From: Sphingobacteriia bacterium 24-36-13
GTDB taxonomy: Bacteria; Bacteroidota; Bacteroidia; Chitinophagales; Chitinophagaceae
Direction of reading: 5' to 3'
Assembly: GCA_002281875.1 (NCBI GenBank)
Contig: NCHN01000029.1
Span: 1-33,548 of the forward strand
Length of the DNA: 33,548 nt
In this document: piece after piece, positions 16,749 to 25,783 of the stretch
Position numbering within the stretch: position 1 is the first letter of the stretch
Layout: every line of letters begins with the position of its first letter
The notes under the pieces: model-generated
What the model was told of the DNA's origin: nothing
Database searches by the model: none
Seen by the model: only the letters and a program-made list of their open reading frames with translations
Made by a program: the position numbers and the translations under genes

Positions 16749-16782
16749 CTATTTTTTTAGTTATTTAACTATTTATTTAGTT
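16727..16782. promoter_or_regulatory. Three tandem BlaI-type operator dyads between blaI and lpxB
   Basis: Three 16-bp dyads start at 16727, 16747 and 16767, exactly 20 bp apart: AACTAATTTTTTAGTT, AACTATTTTTTTAGTT and AACTATTTATTTAGTT. All have AACTAw / TTAGTT arms around a 4-bp AT spacer. Dyad 1 lies in the candidate blaI promoter and dyad 3 ends 7 bp before the lpxB start codon. Repeat geometry is directly visible; BlaI binding is inferred from position. Confidence 0.75.
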
Positions 16783-16789
16783 ATTCAAC

Positions 16790-17890
16790 ATGAAATACTA
16801 TATCATAGCGGGGGAAGCCAGTGGAGATTTACATGGGAGTAACCTGATAAAGCAATTGAAAATACAAGACCCTACAGCACAAATACAGTGCTGGGGTGGC
16901 AATTTGATGGAAGCCGCAGGAGCCCATCTAGTAAAGCATTACAGAGAATTAGCCTTTATGGGCTTTTCCGAAGTGATTAAGAACTTACCTACCATATTAG
17001 GCAACTTAAGTTTCTGCAAAAAAGACATTGCCGCTTTTCAACCCGATGTACTAATTCTGATAGATTATCCTGGATTCAATTTAAGAATTGCTGAATGGGC
17101 AAAACAACAGGGATTTAAAGTGGTCTACTATATTGCACCTCAAGTTTGGGCCTGGAAAGCCAATCGTGTAAAAAAAATGAAGCAATGCATCGATTTAATG
17201 TTGTGCATACTTCCTTTTGAAAAAAACTATTTTAAAGAGCAGTGGAATTGGGAGGTGGATTATGTAGGCCATCCTTTAATTGAAGTAATAGAACTATTTA
17301 AATTAACCCATCCATCGGAACCAAAACCAATTGTTGCTTTATTACCAGGAAGTCGTAAACAAGAAATAGCTAAAAAACTTCCCATCATGTTGAGTGTTGC
17401 TCCGCATTTCCCTCAATATGAATTTGTGGTAGCCAAAGCACCCGGCCAAGAAGATGCTTTTTATGAACCTTTCTTAGAAGGTCAGACCAATGTAAGAGTA
17501 GTGAAAGACAGCACTTATGCATTATTAATGCAATCCAGTGCTGCGCTGGTTACCAGCGGAACTGCTACTTTAGAGACGGCTTTATTTGGCGTTCCAGAAG
17601 TTGTTTGTTATAAAGGAAGCAATATCAGTTACCAAATTGCTAAACGCTTGGTTAAGATCAAATTTATCTCCTTGGTCAATCTAATCATGGACAAGGAAAT
17701 TGTGAAAGAGTTAATTCAAGACGAGTTAAATACCCACAACTTAGTTAGAGAACTTAACTTGCTTTTGAACAATACCAATCAGCAAGAAAATCTTAAGATG
17801 GAGTATTCAAAACTTTACCAACTCCTATCGGCTGGAGGGCATGCTTCGAAGAATGCAACTTCGCTAATAATGAATTTTCTAAAAAAATAA
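16790..17890 (+). CDS. lpxB: Lipid-A-disaccharide synthase
   Basis: This 366-residue GT19 glycosyltransferase joins UDP-2,3-diacylglucosamine and lipid X to form the lipid A disaccharide at the inner face of the cytoplasmic membrane. Diagnostic segments are the N-terminal YYIIAGEASGDLHGSNLI, the MGFSEV segment, IDYPGFNLRIAEWAK, YYIAPQVWAWKANRVKKMK, YVGHPLIE, LLPGSRKQEI and SGTATLETALFGVPEVVCYK. The length is normal. Its ATG follows the operator array by 7 bp, so expression may respond to the BlaI-like repressor, which is unusual for a core envelope gene. It ends one base before the convergent small membrane gene. Confidence 0.96.
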   Translation: MKYYIIAGEASGDLHGSNLIKQLKIQDPTAQIQCWGGNLMEAAGAHLVKHYRELAFMGFSEVIKNLPTILGNLSFCKKDIAAFQPDVLILIDYPGFNLRIAEWAKQQGFKVVYYIAPQVWAWKANRVKKMKQCIDLMLCILPFEKNYFKEQWNWEVDYVGHPLIEVIELFKLTHPSEPKPIVALLPGSRKQEIAKKLPIMLSVAPHFPQYEFVVAKAPGQEDAFYEPFLEGQTNVRVVKDSTYALLMQSSAALVTSGTATLETALFGVPEVVCYKGSNISYQIAKRLVKIKFISLVNLIMDKEIVKELIQDELNTHNLVRELNLLLNNTNQQENLKMEYSKLYQLLSAGGHASKNATSLIMNFLKK

Positions 17891-17891
17891 G

Positions 17892-18068
17892 TTATCGAAA
17901 CATTGGTATTATAACCTGCTTAACGATAATAAAAATTATTGCTAATAAGAACATCACCAAGGAAACCCTATTCATGCCGTGCATGTATTTCATCCAAGTA
18001 GATTTAGGCGCATCAGGATCGGCTTTCTTTATAAATAAGTATTGTTGAATTTGGTTCCAGATTCCCAT
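17892..18068 (-). CDS. Small single-pass membrane protein (possibly DUF6728)
   Basis: A 58-residue gene starting MGIWNQIQQYLFIKKADPDAP, followed by a WMKYMHGMNRVS stretch and one hydrophobic helix (about 35-55) ending QVIIPMFR. The DPDAPK...MHGMNR-S pattern recalls a small Bacteroidota family I know as DUF6728; that name is from memory and not checked. A -7 box (TATCTTTG) lies 16 bp upstream on the same strand, which supports a real gene. It converges on lpxB with a single base between the two stop codons. Function unknown. Confidence 0.7.
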   Translation of the reverse strand: MGIWNQIQQYLFIKKADPDAPKSTWMKYMHGMNRVSLVMFLLAIIFIIVKQVIIPMFR

Positions 18069-18083
18069 GGTTAGTAATTTTTA

Positions 18084-18091
18084 CAAAGATA
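18084..18091 (-). promoter_or_regulatory. -7 element for the small membrane gene
   Basis: The minus strand reads TATCTTTG, an exact TAnnTTTG match, ending 15 bp before the start codon at 18068. No TTG was found at the standard -33 distance. Confidence 0.5.
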
Positions 18092-18131
18092 ACATGCTGA
18101 ATGCATTTTAGTTCAATCAACTATATCCCCT

Positions 18132-18139
18132 TAGTTTTG
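18132..18139 (+). promoter_or_regulatory. -7 element for the acylase gene
   Basis: TAGTTTTG matches TAnnTTTG and ends 19 bp before the ATG at 18159. The expected -33 position holds only a weak match. It is divergent from the promoter of the small membrane gene about 40 bp away. Confidence 0.5.
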
Positions 18140-18158
18140 TTAAAACTGAAAATCATAT

Positions 18159-20204
18159 ATGCTTCTAAGAATTATCCTTGTTGCTTGCCTGGCAGTTGCT
18201 TTGAAAACTCAGGCCCAAATTAACCCAGCCAAAATTGATATCATACGTGATAAATATGGTGTTCCCCATATTTTCGGAAAAACTGACCCAGAAGTAGCTT
18301 ATGGACTCGCTTGGGCACATGCAGAAGATGATTTTACAACCATTCAACAATCTTTACTAGCTGGGAAAGCCATGTTGGCGCAGTACCAAGGCAAGAAAGG
18401 TGCTTCTATTGATTATATTGTTCACTTGCTAAGGATTCCTGAATTGGTAGAGGAGCGCTACGAATCTGATTTAGCGCCAGATTTCAAAAAATTGTTGGAA
18501 GGGTACAGTGCTGGATTAAATGCCTATGCAGCTAAACATCCTAAAGAAGTATTGTTAAAAAAAATATTCCCTGTTACTCCTAAAGACATGGTACAATACT
18601 CTGTTTTACAACTATGTGTTCTTTCAGGAGCAGATAAAGCATTGGCTGCAATATTTGGTGGCACTGTCCCCTTATTAGAAAACTATAAAACACAGGGCAG
18701 CAATGCTTTTGCTTTTAATAGCAATAAAACAACCGACGGTAACGTATACCTAGCTATCAATGCCCATCAGCCTCTCGAGGGACCAGTTGCATTTTATGAA
18801 GCGCATTTAAGCAGCGAAGAAGGTTGGAATATCTTAGGGGCTAATTTCCCTGGTGCCCCTTCGATTCTACATGGTGTTAATGAACATTTAGGTTGGGCTC
18901 ATACGGTGAATGATCCGGATAAATTAGATGTATATCAATTAGAAATAAACCCAGAAAACAAGACTCAATACAAATTTGATGGCAAATGGGAGACATTAGA
19001 AGAAAAAGTAGCCCCATTAAAAGTAAAAATTGCTGGATTAAAAATTAACATAAAGAAAAAAGCGTATTGGAGTAAATATGGACCAACCATCATTACAGAT
19101 AGAGGCACTTTCTCTATCAGAATGCCAGCACAAATGGATATAAGAGGACTAGAACAATGGTACCGTTTTAACAAAGCCAAAAACTTTACAGAATTTAAAG
19201 CGGCATTAAATATGAAAGCCATCCCAGGATATAATATTGTTTATGCGGATAAATATGATAGCATTTATTACATTAGCAATGGAAGAATTCCGGTAAGAGA
19301 TAAAAATTATAACTGGAAAACAACTTTACCAGGAAACACCAGTGCAACGCTATGGAATCAGTTACACCCAATTGAGTCACTACCCCAGGTATTACAACCC
19401 AAATCTGGCTTTGTATACAATACCAACCACTCTCCTTTTCATTCTACTGAAGGCACTGAAAATCCTAAAGTAACAGATATTACGATGGGATATGAAACGC
19501 TAGAAAACAATCGCAGCAAGCGTTTTGAGGAGATGCTCCAACCATTGAACAAAGTGAGTTACGAAGACTTTAAGCAAATCAAATTCAGTAGACAGTTCCC
19601 ATCTAACTTTTACTTTCCTTATAATATCGATACGTTGTTCATGCTAGATGAAACGAAGTACACCGATATTGCAGACTTAATTTCAAACTTAAAAACTTGG
19701 GATAAAATTGGTAATGCAGAAAGTATTGGTGCTGGAACTTTCTTTATGATTACCCACACTGTTTATGATGATAGAGCACTTTACATCAAACAAAAAACAA
19801 TAACCGAACAACAAGCTGTTAAAATTATAAGAGCTGCAAAAAATAAAATGTTAACCAATTTCAATAGAACCAATTTACAATTAGGTGATATTCAAAAATT
19901 AGTTCGTGGCAATGTAGTATTACCGCTACCAGGTTTACCAGACGTATTGGCTCCAATGTATTCAATACCGTATAAAGACGGGATGTATAAAGGCAATCAA
20001 GGAGACGCATATATTGAATTAGTTCGCTTCACCAAGGACGGGCCAATTATTGAAAGTGTGAATGTGTATGGTGCATCTGCAAGAAAAGAATCTCCACACT
20101 ATACAGACCAAATGGATATGTATGTGAAACAGCAAACTAAAACGATGACATTAAATAAAGCAACTGTTTACCAACAAGCTGTCAAAAAATACAATCCGCT
20201 CTAG
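18159..20204 (+). CDS. Penicillin acylase-family N-terminal nucleophile hydrolase, secreted
   Basis: A 681-residue Ntn hydrolase with a signal peptide ending near ALKTQAQ. The precursor layout is an alpha chain (about 22-170) with RDKYGVPHIFG and YGLAWAHAEDDF, a spacer, and a beta chain starting at the nucleophile S181 in TQGSNAFAFNSNKT. Downstream family segments include the HQPLEGPVAFYEAHL, FPGAPSILHGVNEHLGWAHTV and NRSKRFEEML motifs. It should self-cleave before S181 in the periplasm. Relatives hydrolyse acyl-homoserine lactones, aculeacin or beta-lactam side chains; the N-terminal layout is closer to the AHL/aculeacin acylase group than to penicillin G acylase, but the substrate is not determinable. 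Its stop overlaps the metX stop by 4 bp. Confidence 0.88.
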   Translation: MLLRIILVACLAVALKTQAQINPAKIDIIRDKYGVPHIFGKTDPEVAYGLAWAHAEDDFTTIQQSLLAGKAMLAQYQGKKGASIDYIVHLLRIPELVEERYESDLAPDFKKLLEGYSAGLNAYAAKHPKEVLLKKIFPVTPKDMVQYSVLQLCVLSGADKALAAIFGGTVPLLENYKTQGSNAFAFNSNKTTDGNVYLAINAHQPLEGPVAFYEAHLSSEEGWNILGANFPGAPSILHGVNEHLGWAHTVNDPDKLDVYQLEINPENKTQYKFDGKWETLEEKVAPLKVKIAGLKINIKKKAYWSKYGPTIITDRGTFSIRMPAQMDIRGLEQWYRFNKAKNFTEFKAALNMKAIPGYNIVYADKYDSIYYISNGRIPVRDKNYNWKTTLPGNTSATLWNQLHPIESLPQVLQPKSGFVYNTNHSPFHSTEGTENPKVTDITMGYETLENNRSKRFEEMLQPLNKVSYEDFKQIKFSRQFPSNFYFPYNIDTLFMLDETKYTDIADLISNLKTWDKIGNAESIGAGTFFMITHTVYDDRALYIKQKTITEQQAVKIIRAAKNKMLTNFNRTNLQLGDIQKLVRGNVVLPLPGLPDVLAPMYSIPYKDGMYKGNQGDAYIELVRFTKDGPIIESVNVYGASARKESPHYTDQMDMYVKQQTKTMTLNKATVYQQAVKKYNPL

Positions 20205-21223
20205 CCTTGATGCATAAAGGGTTTTAATAAATTGGTTATTTGTTGCGTTTCAATAATGAAACCATCATGCCCATAGGTGGAATGAATTATTTCTAATACA
20301 GCATTAGGCATATAAGTTGCCATGAATTGTTGCTCGTCGATAGGACAAAGAATGTCTGAACTAATTCCAATAATTAAAGTTGGTTGTTGTATGCTTTGTA
20401 AAACGGCAATTAAATTTCCGCCCCGTCCTCTTGCTAAGTGATGACTGTCCATTGCTTTTGTGAGCAACCAATAACTATAAGCATTAAAGCGATTCACTAA
20501 TTTTTGTCCTTGATAATTAATATAAGAGGAAGCTTTAAAGTCATCTATTTTCTCAGGGTCAGGATCTGTTTGTTTTTCTTGAAAAGTAGCGTAATTGCGA
20601 TACGTGAGCATGCCGATAGCACGAGCCGCTTTCAATCCCGCAGCACCTGCATCTGTAATATGATGTCGCCAAGTAGAATCTGCTTCAATGGCCAATCTTT
20701 GCGCGGTATGCACAGCAACGCCCCAAGCCGACTCGGATGGCGATGTAGCTATCAAAAATAATTTTTTAATTACCGATGGTTCCATCACCGCCCATTCTAG
20801 GGCTTGATATCCACCCATACTGCCACCCATTAACAATTGTATAGATTCTATACCCAAATGTTTTCTCAGCATCATATGCGCTGCCACCATATCTCGAATG
20901 GTAACCAAAGGAAAATGTGAGTAATAAGGTTGATGGCTGGCTACATTATTGCTCAAAGGCCCGGTTGACCCATAACAAGAACCAATTATATTTGCACAAA
21001 CAATAAAATATTCATCGGGATTGATCAAATATCCTGCTCCTACCAATCCTTTCCACCAGTCTGCCGCATCTGAGTTAGCTGTTAAAGCATGACAAATCCA
21101 AATTATATTGGAACTTTCTGCATTCATGCTACCATATGTATGGTAAGCTATTTCTAATCCATGTAATGTTTCACCACATTCCAATAAAAAAGGTGCTTCG
21201 CAGGTATAATGCTGTATGGCCAT
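20201..21223 (-). CDS. metX: Homoserine O-acetyltransferase
   Basis: This 340-residue alpha/beta hydrolase-fold enzyme acylates homoserine from acetyl-CoA at the start of methionine synthesis. The catalytic triad is S135 (LMGGSMGGYQALEW), D290 (ISSDILCP) and H319 (YGHDGF). The NIIGSCYGSTGP and CHALTANSDAADWW segments are typical of MetX. Some family members use succinyl-CoA instead, and this cannot be settled by eye. It is divergent from metZ with 75 bp between start codons, an arrangement that fits a methionine-synthesis pair. Confidence 0.93.
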   Translation of the reverse strand: MAIQHYTCEAPFLLECGETLHGLEIAYHTYGSMNAESSNIIWICHALTANSDAADWWKGLVGAGYLINPDEYFIVCANIIGSCYGSTGPLSNNVASHQPYYSHFPLVTIRDMVAAHMMLRKHLGIESIQLLMGGSMGGYQALEWAVMEPSVIKKLFLIATSPSESAWGVAVHTAQRLAIEADSTWRHHITDAGAAGLKAARAIGMLTYRNYATFQEKQTDPDPEKIDDFKASSYINYQGQKLVNRFNAYSYWLLTKAMDSHHLARGRGGNLIAVLQSIQQPTLIIGISSDILCPIDEQQFMATYMPNAVLEIIHSTYGHDGFIIETQQITNLLKPFMHQG

Positions 21224-21262
21224 TGTTCAAAATTCTACCACAAAATAAAGACAAGTGAAGCG

Positions 21263-21270
21263 TACCTTTG
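21263..21270 (+). promoter_or_regulatory. -7 element for metZ
   Basis: TACCTTTG, identical to the rpsT -7 box, lies 28 bp before the metZ ATG. The expected -33 TTG is absent. Confidence 0.45.
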
Positions 21271-21298
21271 AGAAAATTTTAAAAGCAGCACTAGGACT

Positions 21299-22459
21299 AT
21301 GAAAAAGCAAACTCAGGCCATCCGAATTCAAACAGAACGCACCCAAGAAATGGAACATTCCACGCCTCTTTTCTTAACCAGTAGTTTTTGTTTTGATAAT
21401 GCCGAAGAAATGCGTGCTGCTTTTGCTGACGAATCAGATGATAATATATACTCACGTTTTAGTAATCCAAGTGTACAAGAATTTACAGATAAATTAGTTG
21501 CATTAGAAGGAGCAGAAGCAGGCTATGCAACAGCATCTGGAATGAGTGCTGTATTTGGATCTTTCATGGCATTGCTAAAACAAGGTGATCGATTATTGTC
21601 TTGCAATTCAATTTTCGGAAGTACCCACACCGTTATTGCTAAGTATTTACCCAAATATGGAATTGAATATGGCTATATAGGAGCCAATGCAACCGAAGAA
21701 GAATGGGAAGCCGCCATTACGCCTAATACAAAAATGATTTACTTAGAAACACCAACCAATCCAGGTCTTGAAATATTGGATTTAGCAATGATTGGAAAGT
21801 TGGCCAAAAAACATCATATTATTTTAAATGTAGACAACTGCTTTGCTACACCGGTGAATCAACAACCGATTGCATTTGGAGCAGACCTAGTAGTTCATTC
21901 GGCAACAAAATGGCTAGATGGGCAAGGACGTGTTTTAGGTGGAGCAGTGGTTGGCCGAAAAGATTTAATCAAAGAAATTTATTTATTCTGCCGGAGTACT
22001 GGACCTGCACTTTCTCCTTTTAATGCATGGGTACTCAGTAAGAGTATTGAAACCTTGGATGTGAGAATGGAGCGCCATGCTTCTAATGCATTATTCATTG
22101 CACAATCACTAGAAAATCATACGAGCATTGCAACTTTGAAATATCCGTTTTTACAATCGCATCCTCATTATTCAATTGCGACCAAACAAATGCAAAATGG
22201 TGGTGGCATTGTATGCTTTGAATTAAAGGGGGGGATTGAAGCTGGCAGAAAATTCTTAGACCAACTACAGATGCTATCACTCACTGCTAATTTAGGAGAT
22301 ACCAGAAGTATTGCATCCCATCCTGCTAGTACCACACATGCCAAACTATCTGAAGCGGAAAGACAGGCAGTAAATATTACACCAGGCCTTATTAGAATTA
22401 GTGTGGGGCTAGAAAATAAGGAAGATATTCTAGCGGATATTTTACAAGCGCTTAATTAG
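21299..22459 (+). CDS. metZ: O-acyl-homoserine sulfhydrylase (MetZ-like), PLP-dependent
   Basis: A 386-residue Cys/Met-metabolism PLP enzyme that would convert acylated homoserine and sulfide to homocysteine. The PLP-binding lysine is K204 (HSATKWLDGQGRVLGG). Other family marks are YSRFSNPSVQEFTDKLVALEG, the substrate/cofactor segment ATASGMSAVFGS, YLETPTNPGLEILD and NVDNCFATP. The GQGRVLGGAVVG stretch favours the O-succinylhomoserine sulfhydrylase group over MetB/MetC, but acetyl versus succinyl use is uncertain. The partner metX is divergent. The last 18 bp overlap the 3' end of the P-type ATPase gene on the other strand. Confidence 0.9.
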   Translation: MKKQTQAIRIQTERTQEMEHSTPLFLTSSFCFDNAEEMRAAFADESDDNIYSRFSNPSVQEFTDKLVALEGAEAGYATASGMSAVFGSFMALLKQGDRLLSCNSIFGSTHTVIAKYLPKYGIEYGYIGANATEEEWEAAITPNTKMIYLETPTNPGLEILDLAMIGKLAKKHHIILNVDNCFATPVNQQPIAFGADLVVHSATKWLDGQGRVLGGAVVGRKDLIKEIYLFCRSTGPALSPFNAWVLSKSIETLDVRMERHASNALFIAQSLENHTSIATLKYPFLQSHPHYSIATKQMQNGGGIVCFELKGGIEAGRKFLDQLQMLSLTANLGDTRSIASHPASTTHAKLSEAERQAVNITPGLIRISVGLENKEDILADILQALN

Positions 22460-25003
22460 TTTTTCTAACTCAACTGCATGAAATACAATCATCGCCATTA
22501 GTGTACAAAAACCCAACTCTTGTAAACTTAACGGTTGTGTTTTAAATATTTCATTTAAGAAGGGTATATAAATTACTCCCAACTGTAAACAAAAAGTAAA
22601 TAAAACGGAAAGCAATAAAAGAGGATTCGAAAAAATTCCTTGTTGAAATAAAAATGTTTTATCGCTTCTTACTGCTAAAACATGTCCTAATTGAGCAAAA
22701 GATAAAACGGTAAATACCATCGTTTGCCAATGTGCAAACTCATTATGCAAAGCATATGCTTGGGTAGCTAAAGTTACCCCTGCCATTAATAGACCTACCC
22801 AAACGATATGGTACCCAACCCCATCCGAAAAAAAACTTTCATCCGCTTTTCTTGGTGGCCGTTTCATAATATCCATTTCGCCTTTTTCGTTTGCTAAAGC
22901 AAGCGCGGGTAAGCCATCTGTAACTAAATTAATCCATAGAATATGTATGGGCAATAATGGAATAGGCATTCCTAAAATAGGAGCTAAAAAAATGGTCCAG
23001 ATTTCAGCTCCGTTACAAGTCATTATATATTTAATGAATTTGCGAATATTATCTACAATTCTCCTTCCCTCTTTAACTGCATTTACAATTGTTCCAAAAT
23101 GATCATCCAATAAAATTAAGTCTGCAGCTTCTTTACTTACATCGGTACCTGTAATTCCCATTGCCACACCTATATTAGCTGCTTTTAAAGAAGGTGCATC
23201 ATTTACTCCATCCCCGGTCATTGCAACAAAATGGCCTTTACTTTGCAATGCCTTAATAATTCTTAGTTTTTGATTGGGTGAAACCCTTGCATAAACAGCT
23301 ATATCTAATACGAGCATCCCAAATTGTTCATCTGTTAATTGTGCTAACTCGGTACCCAACATTAATTTATCTTGTTCCTCCATAATACCAACTTGCAATG
23401 CAATGGATTTTGCAGTAGCCGGATGATCCCCAGTAATCATTACAGGTTTAATTCCAGCTCCTTTACACTCTTCAATAACTCTTTTTACATTCACTCTCGG
23501 AGGATCCATCAATCCGATTTGACCAAGCCAAACTAAATCATGCTCAATTGATTTACTCGTAATTTGTGCGGGCAGTACGTCTAATAACTTAAACCCATAA
23601 GCAATAACACGAATACCTTGCGAAGCCCATTTATCAGACATCGTCAACAGTTGATGTTTTGCAGTTGCGTCTAATAAACAAGTTTGTATTGTTTCACTTG
23701 CTCCTTTTGTGATTACCAAAAATTGATCACCGAAAGGATGTATGGTAGTCATACATTTTCTATCAGAATCAAATGGAATTTCTGCTACACGTGGATATTG
23801 TTTGTATAGTTCATGAAATTCAACAATACCCAATTTTGAAATACAATAGTTTACCAATGCTAATTCTGTTGACTCCCCTAATGAATCTCCTGTTTGACTA
23901 AATTGGACATCTTGATTTAATAAAACAGAAAGCAATAAAGGGGTATTTGAAAAAGAGGGTGACAAAACCGTATTTTCAAAATTTTCAACCACTTCCATCT
24001 TATTCTGGGTAAGTGTTCCTGTTTTATCAGAGCAAATAAAACTTACTGAACCTAAAGTTTCAACAGCAGGTAATTTTCTAATTAAAGATTTTCGCTTGGC
24101 CAATCTTGCAGCGCCTTTTGCCAAAGCAATAGTAATAAGTGCGGGTAAAGCTTCTGGTATAGCCGCTACCGCCAAACTAATTGAAAGCAATAATAAAGTA
24201 AATGGGTCTTCTCCTCTTACGAGGCCACTAATAAATAGAATTAAACAAATCAGTAAAATTATATAGGAGAGTTTTTTACCAAAATGTTCCATTCTTCTTT
24301 GTAAAGGGGTTGATGCTTTTTCTTCTTGAAGCAGTCCTGCAATTTTGCCCAATTCGGTAGACATAGCCGTTACAACCACTAATCCAGTTGCTCTACCAGC
24401 AGTTACAAGTGTGCCCTTAAATGCCATATTCAACTGATCACCTAAGGAAATATCCTTATCATTAATTGTTTCAATTTTCTTGTGAATAGCATTTGATTCC
24501 CCGGTTAAAGAAGATTCATCAATACTTAAACCATGAACTTCTATTAATCTTATATCTGCAGGAACAATATTACCAGCTTCTAAAAAAACAATATCACCAG
24601 GAACCAATTCTTCTGAAGGGATTATTGCTGGATTCCCATCCCGATTAACTCTAGCTGTAGTAATACTCATTTTTTTCAAAGCCAGCATAGACTTTTCAGC
24701 CTTATACTCTTGGCTAAACCCTAACAAAGCATTTAATACTACTATGATTAAAATAACAACTGCATCAACCATATCTCCCATTATTCCAGATAGAATAGCA
24801 GCTACCATTAAAATAAGAATCATGAAGTCTTTAAACTGGTCAAAAAAATAAACCCATGCGGGTTTATTTTTTTTGGTTACTAATTCATTCAGGCCATATT
24901 TGGCTAAACGACTAGTGGCTTCTAATTGGGATAATCCATTGGTTGATGTGTGTAATGCTTTTAATGCATCATTCACTTCAATATTAAAAAACTGTTTAAT
25001 CAT
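22442..25003 (-). CDS. Cation-translocating P-type ATPase, Ca2+-type (P2)
   Basis: An 853-residue membrane pump. The N-terminal cation-ATPase segment is followed by actuator loop TGES (167-170), M4 site PEALP (283-287; usually PEGLP), phosphorylated D326 (CSDKTGTLT), the KGASE nucleotide-binding segment, MITGDHPATA and the hinge MTGDGVNDAP. M6 WINLVTDGLPALALANE has the Asn/Asp layout of Ca2+ pumps, and a C-terminal cation-ATPase region completes it. Export of Ca2+ or a similar divalent ion is likely; ion specificity is inferred. Its start codon overlaps the end of the coiled-coil lipoprotein gene by 8 bp, so the two are coupled. Confidence 0.92.
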   Translation of the reverse strand: MIKQFFNIEVNDALKALHTSTNGLSQLEATSRLAKYGLNELVTKKNKPAWVYFFDQFKDFMILILMVAAILSGIMGDMVDAVVILIIVVLNALLGFSQEYKAEKSMLALKKMSITTARVNRDGNPAIIPSEELVPGDIVFLEAGNIVPADIRLIEVHGLSIDESSLTGESNAIHKKIETINDKDISLGDQLNMAFKGTLVTAGRATGLVVVTAMSTELGKIAGLLQEEKASTPLQRRMEHFGKKLSYIILLICLILFISGLVRGEDPFTLLLLSISLAVAAIPEALPALITIALAKGAARLAKRKSLIRKLPAVETLGSVSFICSDKTGTLTQNKMEVVENFENTVLSPSFSNTPLLLSVLLNQDVQFSQTGDSLGESTELALVNYCISKLGIVEFHELYKQYPRVAEIPFDSDRKCMTTIHPFGDQFLVITKGASETIQTCLLDATAKHQLLTMSDKWASQGIRVIAYGFKLLDVLPAQITSKSIEHDLVWLGQIGLMDPPRVNVKRVIEECKGAGIKPVMITGDHPATAKSIALQVGIMEEQDKLMLGTELAQLTDEQFGMLVLDIAVYARVSPNQKLRIIKALQSKGHFVAMTGDGVNDAPSLKAANIGVAMGITGTDVSKEAADLILLDDHFGTIVNAVKEGRRIVDNIRKFIKYIMTCNGAEIWTIFLAPILGMPIPLLPIHILWINLVTDGLPALALANEKGEMDIMKRPPRKADESFFSDGVGYHIVWVGLLMAGVTLATQAYALHNEFAHWQTMVFTVLSFAQLGHVLAVRSDKTFLFQQGIFSNPLLLLSVLFTFCLQLGVIYIPFLNEIFKTQPLSLQELGFCTLMAMIVFHAVELEKLIKRL

Positions 25004-25433
25004 TTTTAATAGTAAAATCTTTTAGGGCTTTTCCTAATTCATCCATATCATGGTTGAATTCTTCTTTAAATTTAGCCCAACCATCTTTACCATCCGCTTT
25101 ATAATCAGCCATTTTTTTCTTCATATCGGTATTTTTCAACTCTAATGCAGCAATTTTTTCTTTATAATCTGCTTTTGCTTCTTTTTTATCTGCTGCAATT
25201 CTTGCATTGAAATCTGCAATACTTTTAGCATTGTCCGCAATTTTTTGCTCAGTTTCAGCTTTAAACTTTTCTACATCCGCTAAATATTCAGCATTGGCCT
25301 CATCCAAGTTTTCATTGGCTTCTTGTACTGCTGTTTCTGCTTTCTCTACTTTTTCTGCAGAGGAATTACAACTTATTAATCCGATTCCAGCAAATAATAC
25401 CAGCGCAGATATAATGTATTTAAATGATTTCAT
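24996..25433 (-). CDS. Coiled-coil lipoprotein, function unknown
   Basis: A 145-residue protein with a lipoprotein signal (MKSFKYIISALVLFAG...SC, lipid-anchored C22). About 100 residues of Ala/Glu/Lys-rich helix follow with heptad-like spacing (EKVEKAETAVQEANENL and following), then an amphipathic C-terminal segment (GWAKFKEEFNHDMDELGKALKDF). The family was not recognised; the composition recalls envelope coiled-coil proteins next to stress genes. It lies between csbD-like (25 bp upstream) and the P-type ATPase (8-bp overlap), so it is probably part of the same stress/ion operon. Confidence 0.75.
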   Translation of the reverse strand: MKSFKYIISALVLFAGIGLISCNSSAEKVEKAETAVQEANENLDEANAEYLADVEKFKAETEQKIADNAKSIADFNARIAADKKEAKADYKEKIAALELKNTDMKKKMADYKADGKDGWAKFKEEFNHDMDELGKALKDFTIKND

Positions 25434-25458
25434 AATGATGATTTTGTTATTGATTAAA

Positions 25459-25647
25459 CTACAAACTGTTAATGATCTCGTGCATTTCTTCCTTAGACTT
25501 ACCTAATTTGGATTGAAGACGGCCCATTAACTCTTCCTGCTTTCCTTCTACCAACAACATATCGTCATCAGTTAGCATGGCATACTTTTGTTTTAATTTA
25601 CCTTTGAGTTCTTTCCAATTACCCAATAACTCTGTAGTGTTTTTCAT
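25459..25647 (-). CDS. CsbD family stress protein
   Basis: A 62-residue protein with the CsbD signature: WKELKGKLKQKYAMLTDDDMLLVEGKQEELMGRLQSKLGKSKEE. In other bacteria CsbD-like genes respond to general or envelope stress, but their biochemical role is unknown. The length is normal. It is first of three closely spaced minus-strand genes ending with the ATPase. The 136 bp upstream contains short dyads but no clear -7 box. Confidence 0.9.
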   Translation of the reverse strand: MKNTTELLGNWKELKGKLKQKYAMLTDDDMLLVEGKQEELMGRLQSKLGKSKEEMHEIINSL

Positions 25648-25783
25648 GTAGTTTTTATTATTAGTTGTTATAAAAACTAAAGGTCAAAGACTTTCTATTG
25701 AAAAACATTACAGAACAACGTCTAAATAATACATTATTCACAGATTAGTAAAATCTGGTACTAGATTACCCTATTTTATTCTT

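Noticed and set aside
21224-21298. A SAM riboswitch controlling metX or metZ
   Set aside because: Only 75 bp separates the two start codons and no multi-stem pattern with a terminator is visible.
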